Positions 29,510 through 38,289 of a DNA stretch of 39,589 nt are shown piece after piece (the first letter of the stretch is position 1; the number at the start of each line of letters is the position of its first letter). The stretch is taken from NCBI GenBank assembly GCA_016790425.1, contig JAEUPF010000109.1, forward strand, positions 1-39,589. The letters are read 5' to 3'. The notes below the pieces were generated by a model. That model was not told where the DNA came from. It made no database searches and saw only the letters and a program-made list of their open reading frames with translations. The position numbers were made by a program, and so were the translations under genes. The stretch comes from Rubrivivax sp. GTDB taxonomy: Bacteria; Pseudomonadota; Gammaproteobacteria; Burkholderiales; Burkholderiaceae_C.

Positions 29510-31162
29510 ATGCCCGAGATCACGCCCAGGACCGCACCCGCCACGACGATCTACCGCGCTCGCCGCATCCTGACGATGGCCCCGGCGCGGCCCGAGGCCA
29601 CGCATGTGGCGGTGCGCGACGGCCGCATTCTCGGCACCGGCACGCTCGATGAACTCGCCGGCTGGGGACCGCACACGCTGGACGACCGCTTCGCGAGCAA
29701 GGTGCTGATGCCCGGGCTCGTCGAAGGTCACAGCCATCTGATGGCGGGCTCGCTGTGGCGCCACACGTACTGCGGCCTCTTCGAGGTGTGCGACCCCGAC
29801 GCCCGGCTCGTGCGCGGCGCGAAGTCGCTCGCCGACGTGGTGGCCGCTCTGGCCAAGGCCGCCGCAAGCGGCGACGGCCCGGTGCTCGGCTGGGGCCTGG
29901 ATCCGATCTACTTCGACGGTGCCCGCTGCACGCGCGCCGACCTCGACCGGGTGAGCCCGGCGCGTCCCGTGGGCGTGCTGCACGCCAGCGGCCACATCGT
30001 CAACGTCAACAGCGTCGTGCTCGAACGCGCGGGCTTCCTGCGCGCGGGCATCGACCACCCGGCGTTCCCGCTCGGCGCCGACGGCCTGCCAACCGGCGAG
30101 CTCAGAGGCCCCGAGGCGATGTTGCCGGTCTTCGCGCACCTCGGGCTGGAGCGCGGCTTCCTCACCTGCGACGAAGCGGGCACGCGCGCCTTCGGCAAGC
30201 TGTGCGTGCGCGCGGGGGTCACCACCGCCACCGATCTCGCCGCGGCGCTGACCGAGCCCGAACTCGAGGTGATGCTCGGCGTCACCGGCCAGGCGGACTA
30301 CCCGGTGCGCGTGGTGCCGATGCTGCGCCTGCTCGGCATGACGCCGGCCGAAGCGGTGGCGCGCGCGCTGGCGCTGAGCGAGCGCTCGACCGACCGCTTG
30401 CGCCTGGGCTGCATCAAGGTGGTGGCCGACGGTTCGATCCAGGGCTTCTCGGCCCGGCTGCGCTGGCCGGGCTACTACAACGGCGCCCCGAACGGCCTGT
30501 GGTACACACCGCCGCAGACCGTCGAGGAGGCCTACCGCCTCGCGTTGCACTCCGGCGTGCAGGTGCACACGCACACCAACGGCGACGAAGCCACCGATAT
30601 GGCGCTGGACTGCATGGCGCGCGCGCTGCTGCGCTCCCCGCGCGCCGACCACCGCTTCATGCTTCAGCATGTCCAGCTCGCCGGCGCGGCGCAGTTCCGC
30701 CGCATCAAGGCGCTGGGCATGGGCGTGAACCTCTTCGCCAACCATCACTACTACTGGGGCGACCAGCATCGCGCCATCACCGTCGGGCCCGAGCGCGCCG
30801 AGCGCATGAACGCCTGCGCCACGGCGCTGCGCGAAGGCGTGCCGCTGGCCATCCACTCCGACGCCCCGATCACGCCGCTGGCGCCGCTGGTCACCGCCTG
30901 GTGCGCCGTCAACCGCCGCACCGCCAGCGGCCATTTGCTCGGCGCGAACGAGCGCATTGCCGTGGCCGACGCGTTGCGCGCCATCACGCTGGGCGCGGCG
31001 TGGTCGCTCGGCCTGGACGACGAGATCGGCTCGATCGAATGCGGCAAGCGCGCCGACTTCTGCGTGCTCGACGACGATCCCACCGCCGTGCCGCCCGAGG
31101 CGTTGAAGGACGTGCCGGTGTGGGGCACGGTGCAAGGCGGGCGCGTGTTCGCGGCCGGCTGA
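29510..31162 (+). CDS. YtcJ-like metal-dependent amidohydrolase (Amidohydro_3 family)
   Basis: 550 aa. The TIM-barrel metal sites are visible: His74/His76 (VEGHSHLM), the Lys region GCIKVVADGSIQG, HTHTNGDEATD, the LQHVQL His and the terminal HSDAPITPL Asp; a small beta-sandwich flanks the barrel at both ends (YRARRILTMAPARPEA and GKRADFCVLDDDP). The family hydrolyses amide-type bonds in unusual N-acyl or cyclic substrates and mostly has no assigned substrate. No signal peptide; cytoplasmic. ATG 29510 follows GGAG closely. GATACT at 29482 may be a -10, so it may have its own promoter. The CobW-type gene 53 bases downstream could load its metal. Confidence 0.9.
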   Translation: MPEITPRTAPATTIYRARRILTMAPARPEATHVAVRDGRILGTGTLDELAGWGPHTLDDRFASKVLMPGLVEGHSHLMAGSLWRHTYCGLFEVCDPDARLVRGAKSLADVVAALAKAAASGDGPVLGWGLDPIYFDGARCTRADLDRVSPARPVGVLHASGHIVNVNSVVLERAGFLRAGIDHPAFPLGADGLPTGELRGPEAMLPVFAHLGLERGFLTCDEAGTRAFGKLCVRAGVTTATDLAAALTEPELEVMLGVTGQADYPVRVVPMLRLLGMTPAEAVARALALSERSTDRLRLGCIKVVADGSIQGFSARLRWPGYYNGAPNGLWYTPPQTVEEAYRLALHSGVQVHTHTNGDEATDMALDCMARALLRSPRADHRFMLQHVQLAGAAQFRRIKALGMGVNLFANHHYYWGDQHRAITVGPERAERMNACATALREGVPLAIHSDAPITPLAPLVTAWCAVNRRTASGHLLGANERIAVADALRAITLGAAWSLGLDDEIGSIECGKRADFCVLDDDPTAVPPEALKDVPVWGTVQGGRVFAAG

Positions 31163-31215
31163 GGCAGGGCCCGAGCCGCTGCCACGATCGACGTCCGCGT
31201 TGGCGGCACTGGCGC

Positions 31216-32139
31216 ATGGCCTCGACCCCTGTGGTCGTCATCGGCGGCTACCTCGGCGCCGGCAAGACGACGCTCGTCAACCACCTGCTGCGCCACGCCG
31301 ACGGGCGGCGCGTGGTCGTGCTCGTCAACGACTTCGGCTCGATCAGCATCGACGCGGACCTCATCGAAGGCAGCGCCGACGGCGTTCTGGCGCTGGCCGG
31401 CGGCTGTGCCTGCTGCAGCTTCGGCGCCGACCTGGTCGGCACGCTGCAACGGGCGCTGGCGCGAACGCCGCCGCCCGACGCGGTGCTGCTCGAGTGCAGC
31501 GGCGTCGGCCTGCCCGGCGCCGTGGCGCGCAGCGCGAGCCTGGCCGTCGGCGCCGCGGTGCAGGGCGTCGCCGTGGTCGTCGATGCCGTCGAGGCACCGC
31601 GCCTGGCGCGCGACCGGTATGTCGGCGACACCGTTGGCCAGCAGTGGCGGCAAGCCGATCTGCTGATCGTCAACCAGGCCGACCGCGCCAGCGCGGCCGC
31701 CCTGGCGGCCGTCGAGCGCGAGCTGGCCCTGGCCGCGCCCGGCACGCCGCAGGTGGTGTGCAGCCAGGGGCGCATGCCGCCCGAGCTGGTGTTCGGCCTG
31801 CACGACGGGGCCGCCGCGGCGGCGAGCGCGTGGTCGGCCCGTGCCGGCGCCGGCCGCTACGCCGCCGCCACCGGCGTACCGGCCGCCGAGCGGCTGCGCT
31901 TCTTCGACCACCGCGTCACCGGCCCGACCGATGTGCACGCGCTCGCCGCCGAACTGGCCGCGCCGGAAAGCCGCCTGCTGCGCGCCAAGGGGCTGGTGCG
32001 CGGGCTCGATGGCGCGCTGTGGCTGATCCAGGTGATGGGCCGGCGCTGCGAGGTCGCGCTGGCGCCGGCGTCGGCGGCCGCCGCGGCCGCCGACGAAGGC
32101 CGCGTGGCCTGCATCGCGCTCGCCACCGCGGCCGCGTGA
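31216..32139 (+). CDS. CobW/COG0523-family metal chaperone GTPase
   Basis: 307 aa. P-loop GGYLGAGKTTLVNHLL at residues 9-24, switch region VLVNDFGSISIDADLI, the family metal motif GGCACC (C-x-C-C), ECSGVGLP (Walker B region) and VNQAD as the guanine-specificity motif (usually NKxD). The C-terminal domain is short. COG0523 proteins deliver Zn, Co or Fe to enzymes. Its position just after a metal-dependent amidohydrolase suggests that enzyme as client; this is inference. The Asn-Gln-Ala-Asp in place of NKxD is slightly unusual. Confidence 0.9.
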   Translation: MASTPVVVIGGYLGAGKTTLVNHLLRHADGRRVVVLVNDFGSISIDADLIEGSADGVLALAGGCACCSFGADLVGTLQRALARTPPPDAVLLECSGVGLPGAVARSASLAVGAAVQGVAVVVDAVEAPRLARDRYVGDTVGQQWRQADLLIVNQADRASAAALAAVERELALAAPGTPQVVCSQGRMPPELVFGLHDGAAAAASAWSARAGAGRYAAATGVPAAERLRFFDHRVTGPTDVHALAAELAAPESRLLRAKGLVRGLDGALWLIQVMGRRCEVALAPASAAAAAADEGRVACIALATAAA

Positions 32140-32167
32140 AGAACGGCGGCGACGGGCGCCGCCGCGC

Positions 32168-33367
32168 TCACCTTCGCGGTCGCAGGCCGGGCCCGCCGTC
32201 GAACAACGAGCGCGCCACGATCTCCTTCATGATTTCGGTGGTGCCGCCGTAGATGCGCTGGACGCGCGCATCGACCCAGGCGCGGGCGATTGCGAACTCG
32301 CGCATGTAGCCGTTGCCCCCGAACAGCTGCAGGCAGTTGTCGAGGACCTGGAACTGCATCTCGGTGCACCAGTACTTGGCGATCGACGCGGTGGCGGTGT
32401 CGAGTTCGCCGGCGATGTGGCGGCGCAGGCAGTCGTCGAGGAAGGCGCGCGCCACGCGCGTGTTGGCGTGCGCCTCGGTCAGCCGGTGGCGCACGGTCTG
32501 CTTGTCCGAAAGCGGCGCGCCGAACGCTTCGCGCTGCATCACCTGCTCGCGCGTCCAGGCCACTGCCGCTTCCATCGCGCCCACGGCGGTGATGGCCACC
32601 AGCAGCCGCTCCTGCGGCAACTGGCTCATCATGCAAGCGAAGCCGCGGCCGGCTTCGCCCAGCAGGTGGTCCAGCGGCACGCGCAGGTCGGTGAAGAAGA
32701 GCTCGGAGGTGTCCTGCGCGTGCATGCCGAGCTTGTCCAGCCGCCGCCCGCGCTCGAAGCCGGGCAGGTGCGCGGGCACCAGCAGCAGGCTGACGCCGTG
32801 CGCGCCGCGCGCCGGGTCGGGGTCGGTGCGCGCGGCCAGCAGCAGCAGGTCGCACAGCTGGCCGTTGCTGATGAAGGTCTTCTGGCCGTTGATCTTCCAG
32901 TGCCTGCCGTCGGGCTCGGCTTCGGCGCGCGTGCGCAGCGCCGCCAGGTCGCTGCCGGCGCCGGGCTCGGTCATGCCGATGGCGGCGATGCACTCGCCGC
33001 GGGCCATGCGCGGCAACCACTGCTGCTTCTGCGCTTCGCTGCCGTAGTGCACGAGGTAAGGCGCGACGATGTCGGAGTGCAGGTAGAACAGCGGCCCCGT
33101 CGCCCCGGCGCGCGCCATCTCCTCGGTGACGATGGCCGCGAAGCCGAAGTCGGCCCCGGCGCCGCCGTACGCCTCGGGCACCGTCAGGCACAGCAGGCCC
33201 AGCGCGCCGGCGCGCCGCCAGAGTTCGCGCGGCACCTGGCCCTCGCGCTCCCACTGCGCATGGTGGGGCGCGATCTCCTCGGCGACGAAGCGGCGCACCG
33301 TGGCGCGGAAGGCCGCGTGCGCTTCGCTGTCCAGCGGCGCGGTGGCGGGGTACAGCTCGTCGATCAT
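32168..33367 (-). CDS. Acyl-CoA dehydrogenase
   Basis: 399 aa with the three-domain ACAD layout: helical N-terminus, beta domain with IGMTEPGAGSDLAALRTRA and WKINGQKTFISN, and helical C-terminus with QLFGGNGYMREF and IYGGTTEIMKEIVAR. The position of the MCAD catalytic Glu (YEGT) is Gly here, as in many bacterial ACADs that use a Glu from the earlier helix (isovaleryl/long-chain type). It oxidises an acyl-CoA to the trans-2-enoyl-CoA, passing electrons to ETF. ATG 33367 overlaps the SDR stop; last gene of the Liv-FadD operon. Confidence 0.95.
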   Translation of the reverse strand: MIDELYPATAPLDSEAHAAFRATVRRFVAEEIAPHHAQWEREGQVPRELWRRAGALGLLCLTVPEAYGGAGADFGFAAIVTEEMARAGATGPLFYLHSDIVAPYLVHYGSEAQKQQWLPRMARGECIAAIGMTEPGAGSDLAALRTRAEAEPDGRHWKINGQKTFISNGQLCDLLLLAARTDPDPARGAHGVSLLLVPAHLPGFERGRRLDKLGMHAQDTSELFFTDLRVPLDHLLGEAGRGFACMMSQLPQERLLVAITAVGAMEAAVAWTREQVMQREAFGAPLSDKQTVRHRLTEAHANTRVARAFLDDCLRRHIAGELDTATASIAKYWCTEMQFQVLDNCLQLFGGNGYMREFAIARAWVDARVQRIYGGTTEIMKEIVARSLFDGGPGLRPRR

Positions 33368-34260
33368 CGCGAGAAGGCAGCGAGCAGCGCCGCGCCGGCG
33401 TTGGCGAACGGGCGCGCGCCTTCGCCGGCGCTGATGGCGGCCCAGCGCGCGGCCACGGCCTCGGGCGTGATCTGGTCCGCCGGCAGGTGCACGCCCGGAC
33501 CTTCGACGATGCGCACGGTGGAGAAGTAGCCCGCGCCGGCGGCGAGCACGACGCCGCTGAAATCGCACTGTTCCGACACGAGCCACGCCACGCCGGCGGC
33601 CACGCGCTCGGGCGTGGCCTCGTCGAGCGTGCGCGCGAAAGGCAGCCCCTCGGTCATGCGCGTCAGCGCCACCGGCGCCACGGTGTTGACCCGGATGCCG
33701 AACTTGCCCGCTTCCAGGGCCAGCGAATTCATCAGGCCGACGACGCCGAGCTTGGCCGCACCGTAGTTGCTCTGGCCGAAGTTGCCGTACAGGCCGGCGG
33801 CCGAAGTCGTCATCACGATGCGGCCGTACTGCTGCTGCTGCATCAGCGGCAGCACGGCGCGCGAGCACCACGCCGAGCCGAGCAGGTGCACGCGCACCAC
33901 CGCCTCGAAGTCGGCCGGCGCCATCTTCGCCAGCGTCTTGTCGCGCAGGATGCCGGCGTTGTTGACGAGGATGTCGACGCGGCCGAACGCCTGCGCAGCC
34001 GCATCGACCATGCGCTGCGCGCCCTCGGGCGCGGCGATGTCGTCGAAGCTGGCCAGCGCGCGGCCGCCGGCGGCTTCGATCTCGCGCACGACCTTGCTCG
34101 CGGCGGCGTCGTCGCCGCCCTCGCCATTCAGGCTGCCGCCGAGGTCGTTGACGACCACGGCGGCGCCGCGCGCTGCCAGCAGCAGCGCATGCGCGCGGCC
34201 CAGGCCGCCGCCGGCGCCGGTGACGACGGCCACGCGGCCGTCGAAGCGGATCTCGTTCAT
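33364..34260 (-). CDS. Short-chain dehydrogenase, (3R)-hydroxyacyl-CoA dehydrogenase-like
   Basis: 298 aa. Rossmann motif TGAGGGLG (residues 14-21), NDLGGSLNGEGGD as in the dehydrogenase part of peroxisomal multifunctional enzyme type 2 (HSD17B4), NNAG at 100-103, catalytic Ser153, Tyr166 and Lys170 (YGAAK). A C-terminal extension beyond 250 matches the length of that subgroup. It probably oxidises a 3-hydroxyacyl-CoA in the beta-oxidation of the acid activated by the adjacent synthetase. Four-base overlaps join it to the genes on both sides. Alternative: a generic SDR with a CoA-ester or steroid-like substrate. Confidence 0.9.
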   Translation of the reverse strand: MNEIRFDGRVAVVTGAGGGLGRAHALLLAARGAAVVVNDLGGSLNGEGGDDAAASKVVREIEAAGGRALASFDDIAAPEGAQRMVDAAAQAFGRVDILVNNAGILRDKTLAKMAPADFEAVVRVHLLGSAWCSRAVLPLMQQQQYGRIVMTTSAAGLYGNFGQSNYGAAKLGVVGLMNSLALEAGKFGIRVNTVAPVALTRMTEGLPFARTLDEATPERVAAGVAWLVSEQCDFSGVVLAAGAGYFSTVRIVEGPGVHLPADQITPEAVAARWAAISAGEGARPFANAGAALLAAFSR

Positions 34261-36134
34261 GCGGGTCGTCCTTCGGGTGCGGGGGCCTTGCCGCCGCCGT
34301 ACAGCGCCTCGATGGCGGCGGCGTGCTTCTCGGCGATGCTCTTGCGCTTGACCTTCATCGTCGCCGTCACTTCGCCGTCGTCGTGGTCGAGCTCCTTGGT
34401 CAGCAGGTGGAACCTGCGCACCTGCTGCACCTGCGGCATGCGGGCGTTGACGCGGTCGACCTCGGCCTGCACCAGGTCGCGCACGCGCGGGTGCTCGGCC
34501 AGACTGCGGAAGTGCGTATAGGCCAGGCCCTGCTCCTCGGCCCACTTGCCCACGGTGTCGTAGTCGATCTGGATCAGCGCGCCGACGAACGGCCGGCGGT
34601 CGGCGACGATGATCGCCTCCTTGACGTAGGCGCTGAACTTGAGCGCGTTCTCGATCTCGCTGGGCGTGATGTTCTTGCCGCCGGCGGTGATCATGATGTC
34701 CTTCTTGCGGTCGACGATGCGGAACTCGTCGCCTTCGGGGCCGGGCACGCGCTGCGCCACGTCGCCGGTGTGCAGGAAGCCCTCCGCGTCGATCGCCTCG
34801 CGCGTGGCCGCCTCGTTGCGGTAGTAGCCCTTGAAGACCGTCGGGCCGCGCACGAGCAGCTCGCCGTCTTCGGCCAGTTTCAGCTCCACCCCCGGGATGG
34901 CGCTGCCGACGGTGCCGATCGGCGAGGCGGCGCTGCGCTGCACCGTGGCCACGCCCGCGGTCTCGGTCATGCCGTAGCCCTCGCGCACGGGCACGCCCAG
35001 GGCGCGGAAGAAGCGCAGCATCTCCGGCGCGATCGGCGCCGCGCCCGACAGCGCCAGGCGGCAGCGGCGCAGGCCGATGAAGTTGGTCAGCGCGCGCAGC
35101 ACCAGCCACCAGCCGAGGCGGTGCCGCAGCGCCTGCGCCGGCGTCCAGCGTTCGCGCGGCACGTCGGCGAACGGCAGCGTCGCGGCGAGCGCGCGTTCGT
35201 ACAGCCTGCGCCGCAGCCCTCCCGTCTCGCGCACCTTGATCTCGATGGCCGCGTGCAGCTTCTCCCAGATGCGCGGCACGCCGAGGAACAGCGTCGGCGC
35301 GATCTCGCGCAGGTCGCCTTGCACCGTGCGCAGGCTCTCGGCGAAGTTGACCACCGCGCCCGAGCGCAGTGGCAGGCCGACGGTGTAGATCTGCTCGGCC
35401 ACGTGGCACAGCGGCAGGTACGACACCGTGCTGTCCTCGCTCGTGCAGCGGTAGATCGCGTCGGCGCCGCGCGCCATCGCCGCGAGGTTGCCGTAGCTGA
35501 GCATCGCCGCGCGCGGGCGCCCGGTGGAGCCGCTGGTGAAGACCATCAGCGCCGTGTCGTCCATGCGCTGGCGCTCGAGCCGGTCCTCGACGACGCGCGG
35601 CTTCTCGTGCTCGAACGCGGCGCCGAGCGCGCTCACCTCCTCGAACGTCATCAGCTCGGGCACCTCGTAGTGGCGCAGGCCGCGCGGGTCGATGACGACG
35701 AGGTGCTTCAGCAGCGGCAGGCGGGCGCGCACTTCGAGCACCTTGTCCAGCTGCTCCTGGTCCTCGCACACCACCACCACGGCGTCGGACGCCTGCAGCA
35801 GGTACTCGACCTCGGGCGCCGGCGACGTGGGGTAGACGCCCACCGGGACCGCCCCGACCAGGCCGCAGCCGAGTTGCGCGAAGACCCACTCCTTGCGGTT
35901 CTCGCTGATGACGGCGCAGTGGCCGCCTTCGGGCAGGCCGAGCTTGACCAGGCCGAGGCCGAAGCGGCGCGCCGCCTGCTCGTACTGCGCCCAGGTCACC
36001 GGCTCCCAGATGCCGAAGTCCTTCTGCCGCAGCGCCACTGCGCCGGCGCGCTGGCGCGCCCAGTGGCGCAGCAGCTGCGGCAGCGTCAGCGCGTCGAGGT
36101 CGGCGGCCACACCGGTCGCGGCGACGGCACTCAC
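34257..36134 (-). CDS. AMP-forming acyl-CoA synthetase (long-chain/FAA1-type)
   Basis: 625 aa from a GTG start that overlaps the LivF stop (GTGA). P-loop FTSGSTGRPRAAM at about 199-211 (Arg where most members have Lys), YGMTETAG, and DRKKDIMITAGGKNITPSEIE of the C-terminal hinge region; the tail MKVKRKSIAEKH is typical of the long eukaryote-like branch with a GYGMTE motif. It activates a fatty or related carboxylic acid with ATP and CoA. Adjacent Liv-type transporter and beta-oxidation genes suggest an imported acid substrate, for example a branched, aromatic or isoprenoid acid. Confidence 0.94.
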   Translation of the reverse strand: MSAVAATGVAADLDALTLPQLLRHWARQRAGAVALRQKDFGIWEPVTWAQYEQAARRFGLGLVKLGLPEGGHCAVISENRKEWVFAQLGCGLVGAVPVGVYPTSPAPEVEYLLQASDAVVVVCEDQEQLDKVLEVRARLPLLKHLVVIDPRGLRHYEVPELMTFEEVSALGAAFEHEKPRVVEDRLERQRMDDTALMVFTSGSTGRPRAAMLSYGNLAAMARGADAIYRCTSEDSTVSYLPLCHVAEQIYTVGLPLRSGAVVNFAESLRTVQGDLREIAPTLFLGVPRIWEKLHAAIEIKVRETGGLRRRLYERALAATLPFADVPRERWTPAQALRHRLGWWLVLRALTNFIGLRRCRLALSGAAPIAPEMLRFFRALGVPVREGYGMTETAGVATVQRSAASPIGTVGSAIPGVELKLAEDGELLVRGPTVFKGYYRNEAATREAIDAEGFLHTGDVAQRVPGPEGDEFRIVDRKKDIMITAGGKNITPSEIENALKFSAYVKEAIIVADRRPFVGALIQIDYDTVGKWAEEQGLAYTHFRSLAEHPRVRDLVQAEVDRVNARMPQVQQVRRFHLLTKELDHDDGEVTATMKVKRKSIAEKHAAAIEALYGGGKAPAPEGRPA

Positions 36135-36973
36135 GACAGCCAGCGCTTGCGGCGCTTGTAGTGCTTCACGTGGCGGAAGCTGGCCAGCTCCTCGCTGCCG
36201 TCGCCGTAGCCGAGGTAGAAGCGCTGCACGTCGGCGTCGTCGACGAGCCTGGCCGTGGGGCCGTCGATCACCACCTTGCCGCTTTCCATGATGTAGCCGT
36301 ACTGCGCGATGCCGAAGGCGGCCATCGCGTTCTGCTCCACCAGCAGCATCGCCACGCCTTGCTCGCGGTTGATGCGCTGGATGATCTCGAAGATGCCTTC
36401 CACCACCATCGGCGCCAGGCCGAGCGAGGGTTCGTCCAGCAGCATCAGCGCCGGCTTGCCCAGCAGCGCGCGGCCGATGGCTAGCATCTGCTGCTCGCCG
36501 CCGGAGAGGTAGCCGGCGCGCTGCGTGCGCCGCTCGGCCAGGCGCGGGAAGTACTCGTAGATCAGCGCGTGGTCGGGCTTGCCGCCGCGCCCGAAGAACC
36601 CGAGCGGCGAGCGGCCGCTGCCGCGCCCGATCAGGGCGTTGCCGGCCGCGACGAGGTTCTCCTCCACCGTCAGGTCCTCGAACACGTGGCGGCCTTCGCG
36701 CACGTGGCCGATGCCGCGCCGCGCCAGCAGGTGCGGCGCGACGTGGTCGATGCGTTCGCCCTGGAAGCGGATGGTGCCCGAGCGCAGTTCTCCCACCTCC
36801 AGCGGCAGCAGGCCCGAGACGGCCTTCAGCGTCGTCGTCTTGCCGGCGCCGTTGCTGCCCAGCAGCGCCACGATCTGCCCGGACGGCACCGCCAGCGACA
36901 GGCCGCGCAGCACCTGCACCGAGTGGTGGTAGACCACCTCGATGTTCTCGATGGCCAGCGCGGGCGTGCTCAT
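36131..36973 (-). CDS. livF: Branched-chain-amino-acid-type ABC transporter, LivF ATPase
   Basis: 280 aa. Walker A LLGSNGAGKTTTL, signature LSGGEQQML, Walker B LMLLDEPSLGLAP and the LVEQNA H-loop region characteristic of LivF. A C-terminal extension of about 35 residues (FRHVKHYKRRKRWLS end) is longer than E. coli LivF. The companion LivG ATPase is not in the window and may lie beyond the right edge. It overlaps the acyl-CoA synthetase GTG, strongly tying transport to CoA activation. Confidence 0.95.
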   Translation of the reverse strand: MSTPALAIENIEVVYHHSVQVLRGLSLAVPSGQIVALLGSNGAGKTTTLKAVSGLLPLEVGELRSGTIRFQGERIDHVAPHLLARRGIGHVREGRHVFEDLTVEENLVAAGNALIGRGSGRSPLGFFGRGGKPDHALIYEYFPRLAERRTQRAGYLSGGEQQMLAIGRALLGKPALMLLDEPSLGLAPMVVEGIFEIIQRINREQGVAMLLVEQNAMAAFGIAQYGYIMESGKVVIDGPTARLVDDADVQRFYLGYGDGSEELASFRHVKHYKRRKRWLS

Positions 36974-37014
36974 GCCGGGGGGGATGTCTCGATCGCAGCC
37001 TGGGGCAGCGGGTT

Positions 37015-38250
37015 TCAGGCGGTCTTGATCCACGCGCTGGCCGGCTCCATCAGCTTCGTCTCGGCGTTGTAGGCGTAGATGCGGCCGCTGGCGATCTGGT
37101 GCCCCTTCAGCGAAGCGAGCAGGCCGGTGACGCCGCCGGTGTCCCAGTTGTCGATCGACTCCAGCGCCGCCTTCATGTTGGGCCCGTTGAGCGGCTTGCC
37201 GGCCTTGAGCACGCGCTCCATCACCTCGGAGAAGATCATGCCGACGAGCCAGCCCGAGGTGTAGAAGATCGGGATGTACTTCAGGTCCGGCCGCGCCTTG
37301 GCCGCGTAGTCCTTCATCACCTGCATCGTCGGCGCGCCCTGGGTGTCGTAGCTGTAGCGGTACGGCATCACGCCCATCCAGCCCTGAGCCGCGGCGCCCA
37401 TCGCGTCGACGGTGGTCTTGTCCATGCTCCAGATGGTGCCCATCGGCGTGGTGTTCATCCCCGCCTCGCGCATCTGCTTGATGAACTCGGGGATCGGCGC
37501 CAGCACATAACCGTGGAAGATCACGTAGTCGGGCTTGGCGCGGCGCAGCTTGCTGACCTCGGCCGAGACGTCCACGGCGCCCGGCTTGGTGACGATCTCC
37601 TGCACGATGGGGATGCCCAGCGCCTGCGCCTTGGCCTTGATGCCGGGGATCGGGTCGCGGCCGAACTCGGTGTCGCTGTAGACGACGGCCACCGCGGGCT
37701 TGCTGGCGCCGCGCGAGGTGCGGTTGATGTACTCCAGCAGGATCTCGCCCATCGCCGTGTAGGTGGGCCCGGCCATGAAGTAGTAGGGCACGTTCTTCGG
37801 GTCGGCGAGGTCCGAGCTGAAGCTCGGGCTGCAGGTGAGCGTGCTGCCGAGCTGGCTCACCTCCTTGGCCGCCGCCTTGGCCCAGGCGGTGCTGTCGCCG
37901 TAGAACACCGGCGGCTTGTGCGCGCCCATGATCTTCTTGAACACGGCCATCGCCTGGTCCATCTTGTAGCCGGAGTCTTCGCCCACGTAGCGCAGCTTGC
38001 GCCCGGCGACGCCGCCCTTGGCCTGGTTGCGCCAGTCGCAGTAGTCGCCCAGGCCCTGGTGCAGGCCGACGCCGGCGAAGGCGAAGACGCCGGTGATCGG
38101 CGGCGCCGCGCCGACGACGAGCTCGCCCGTCTGCGCCAGCGCCGCGGTGAGCGGCAGCGCCGAGGCGGCGGCGCCGAGGCCGGCGCCCAGCAGGTGGCGG
38201 CGGTTGAGGCGGTCGAGGCCGCGGGACAGGTCGAACTCGCTCGTGCTCAT
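37015..38250 (-). CDS. Periplasmic substrate-binding protein of the Liv-type ABC transporter
   Basis: 411 aa. The N-terminus (LNRRHLLGAGLG, residues 15-26) carries a twin-arginine and a hydrophobic stretch ending ALAQ, so Tat or Sec export is possible. The mature part is a type I periplasmic binding fold (Peripla_BP_6): GELVVGAAPPITGVFAFAG, VYSDTEFGRD, YVIFHGYVLAPI, and a Trp/Asn-rich C-terminus (IDNWDTGG). Relatives bind branched-chain amino acids, aromatic acids or urea; location beside an acyl-CoA synthetase suggests a carboxylic acid. Forty-one bases before LivF. Confidence 0.93.
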   Translation of the reverse strand: MSTSEFDLSRGLDRLNRRHLLGAGLGAAASALPLTAALAQTGELVVGAAPPITGVFAFAGVGLHQGLGDYCDWRNQAKGGVAGRKLRYVGEDSGYKMDQAMAVFKKIMGAHKPPVFYGDSTAWAKAAAKEVSQLGSTLTCSPSFSSDLADPKNVPYYFMAGPTYTAMGEILLEYINRTSRGASKPAVAVVYSDTEFGRDPIPGIKAKAQALGIPIVQEIVTKPGAVDVSAEVSKLRRAKPDYVIFHGYVLAPIPEFIKQMREAGMNTTPMGTIWSMDKTTVDAMGAAAQGWMGVMPYRYSYDTQGAPTMQVMKDYAAKARPDLKYIPIFYTSGWLVGMIFSEVMERVLKAGKPLNGPNMKAALESIDNWDTGGVTGLLASLKGHQIASGRIYAYNAETKLMEPASAWIKTA

Positions 38251-38289
38251 GGCAGGTCTCCTCGGAGGGCGTGGTGAAGGACGACGGAG

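Noticed and set aside
27302-31135. A 1277-codon minus-strand frame opposite the protease, small secreted protein and amidohydrolase genes
   Set aside because: Spans three well-supported genes on the other strand and shows no domain or motif.
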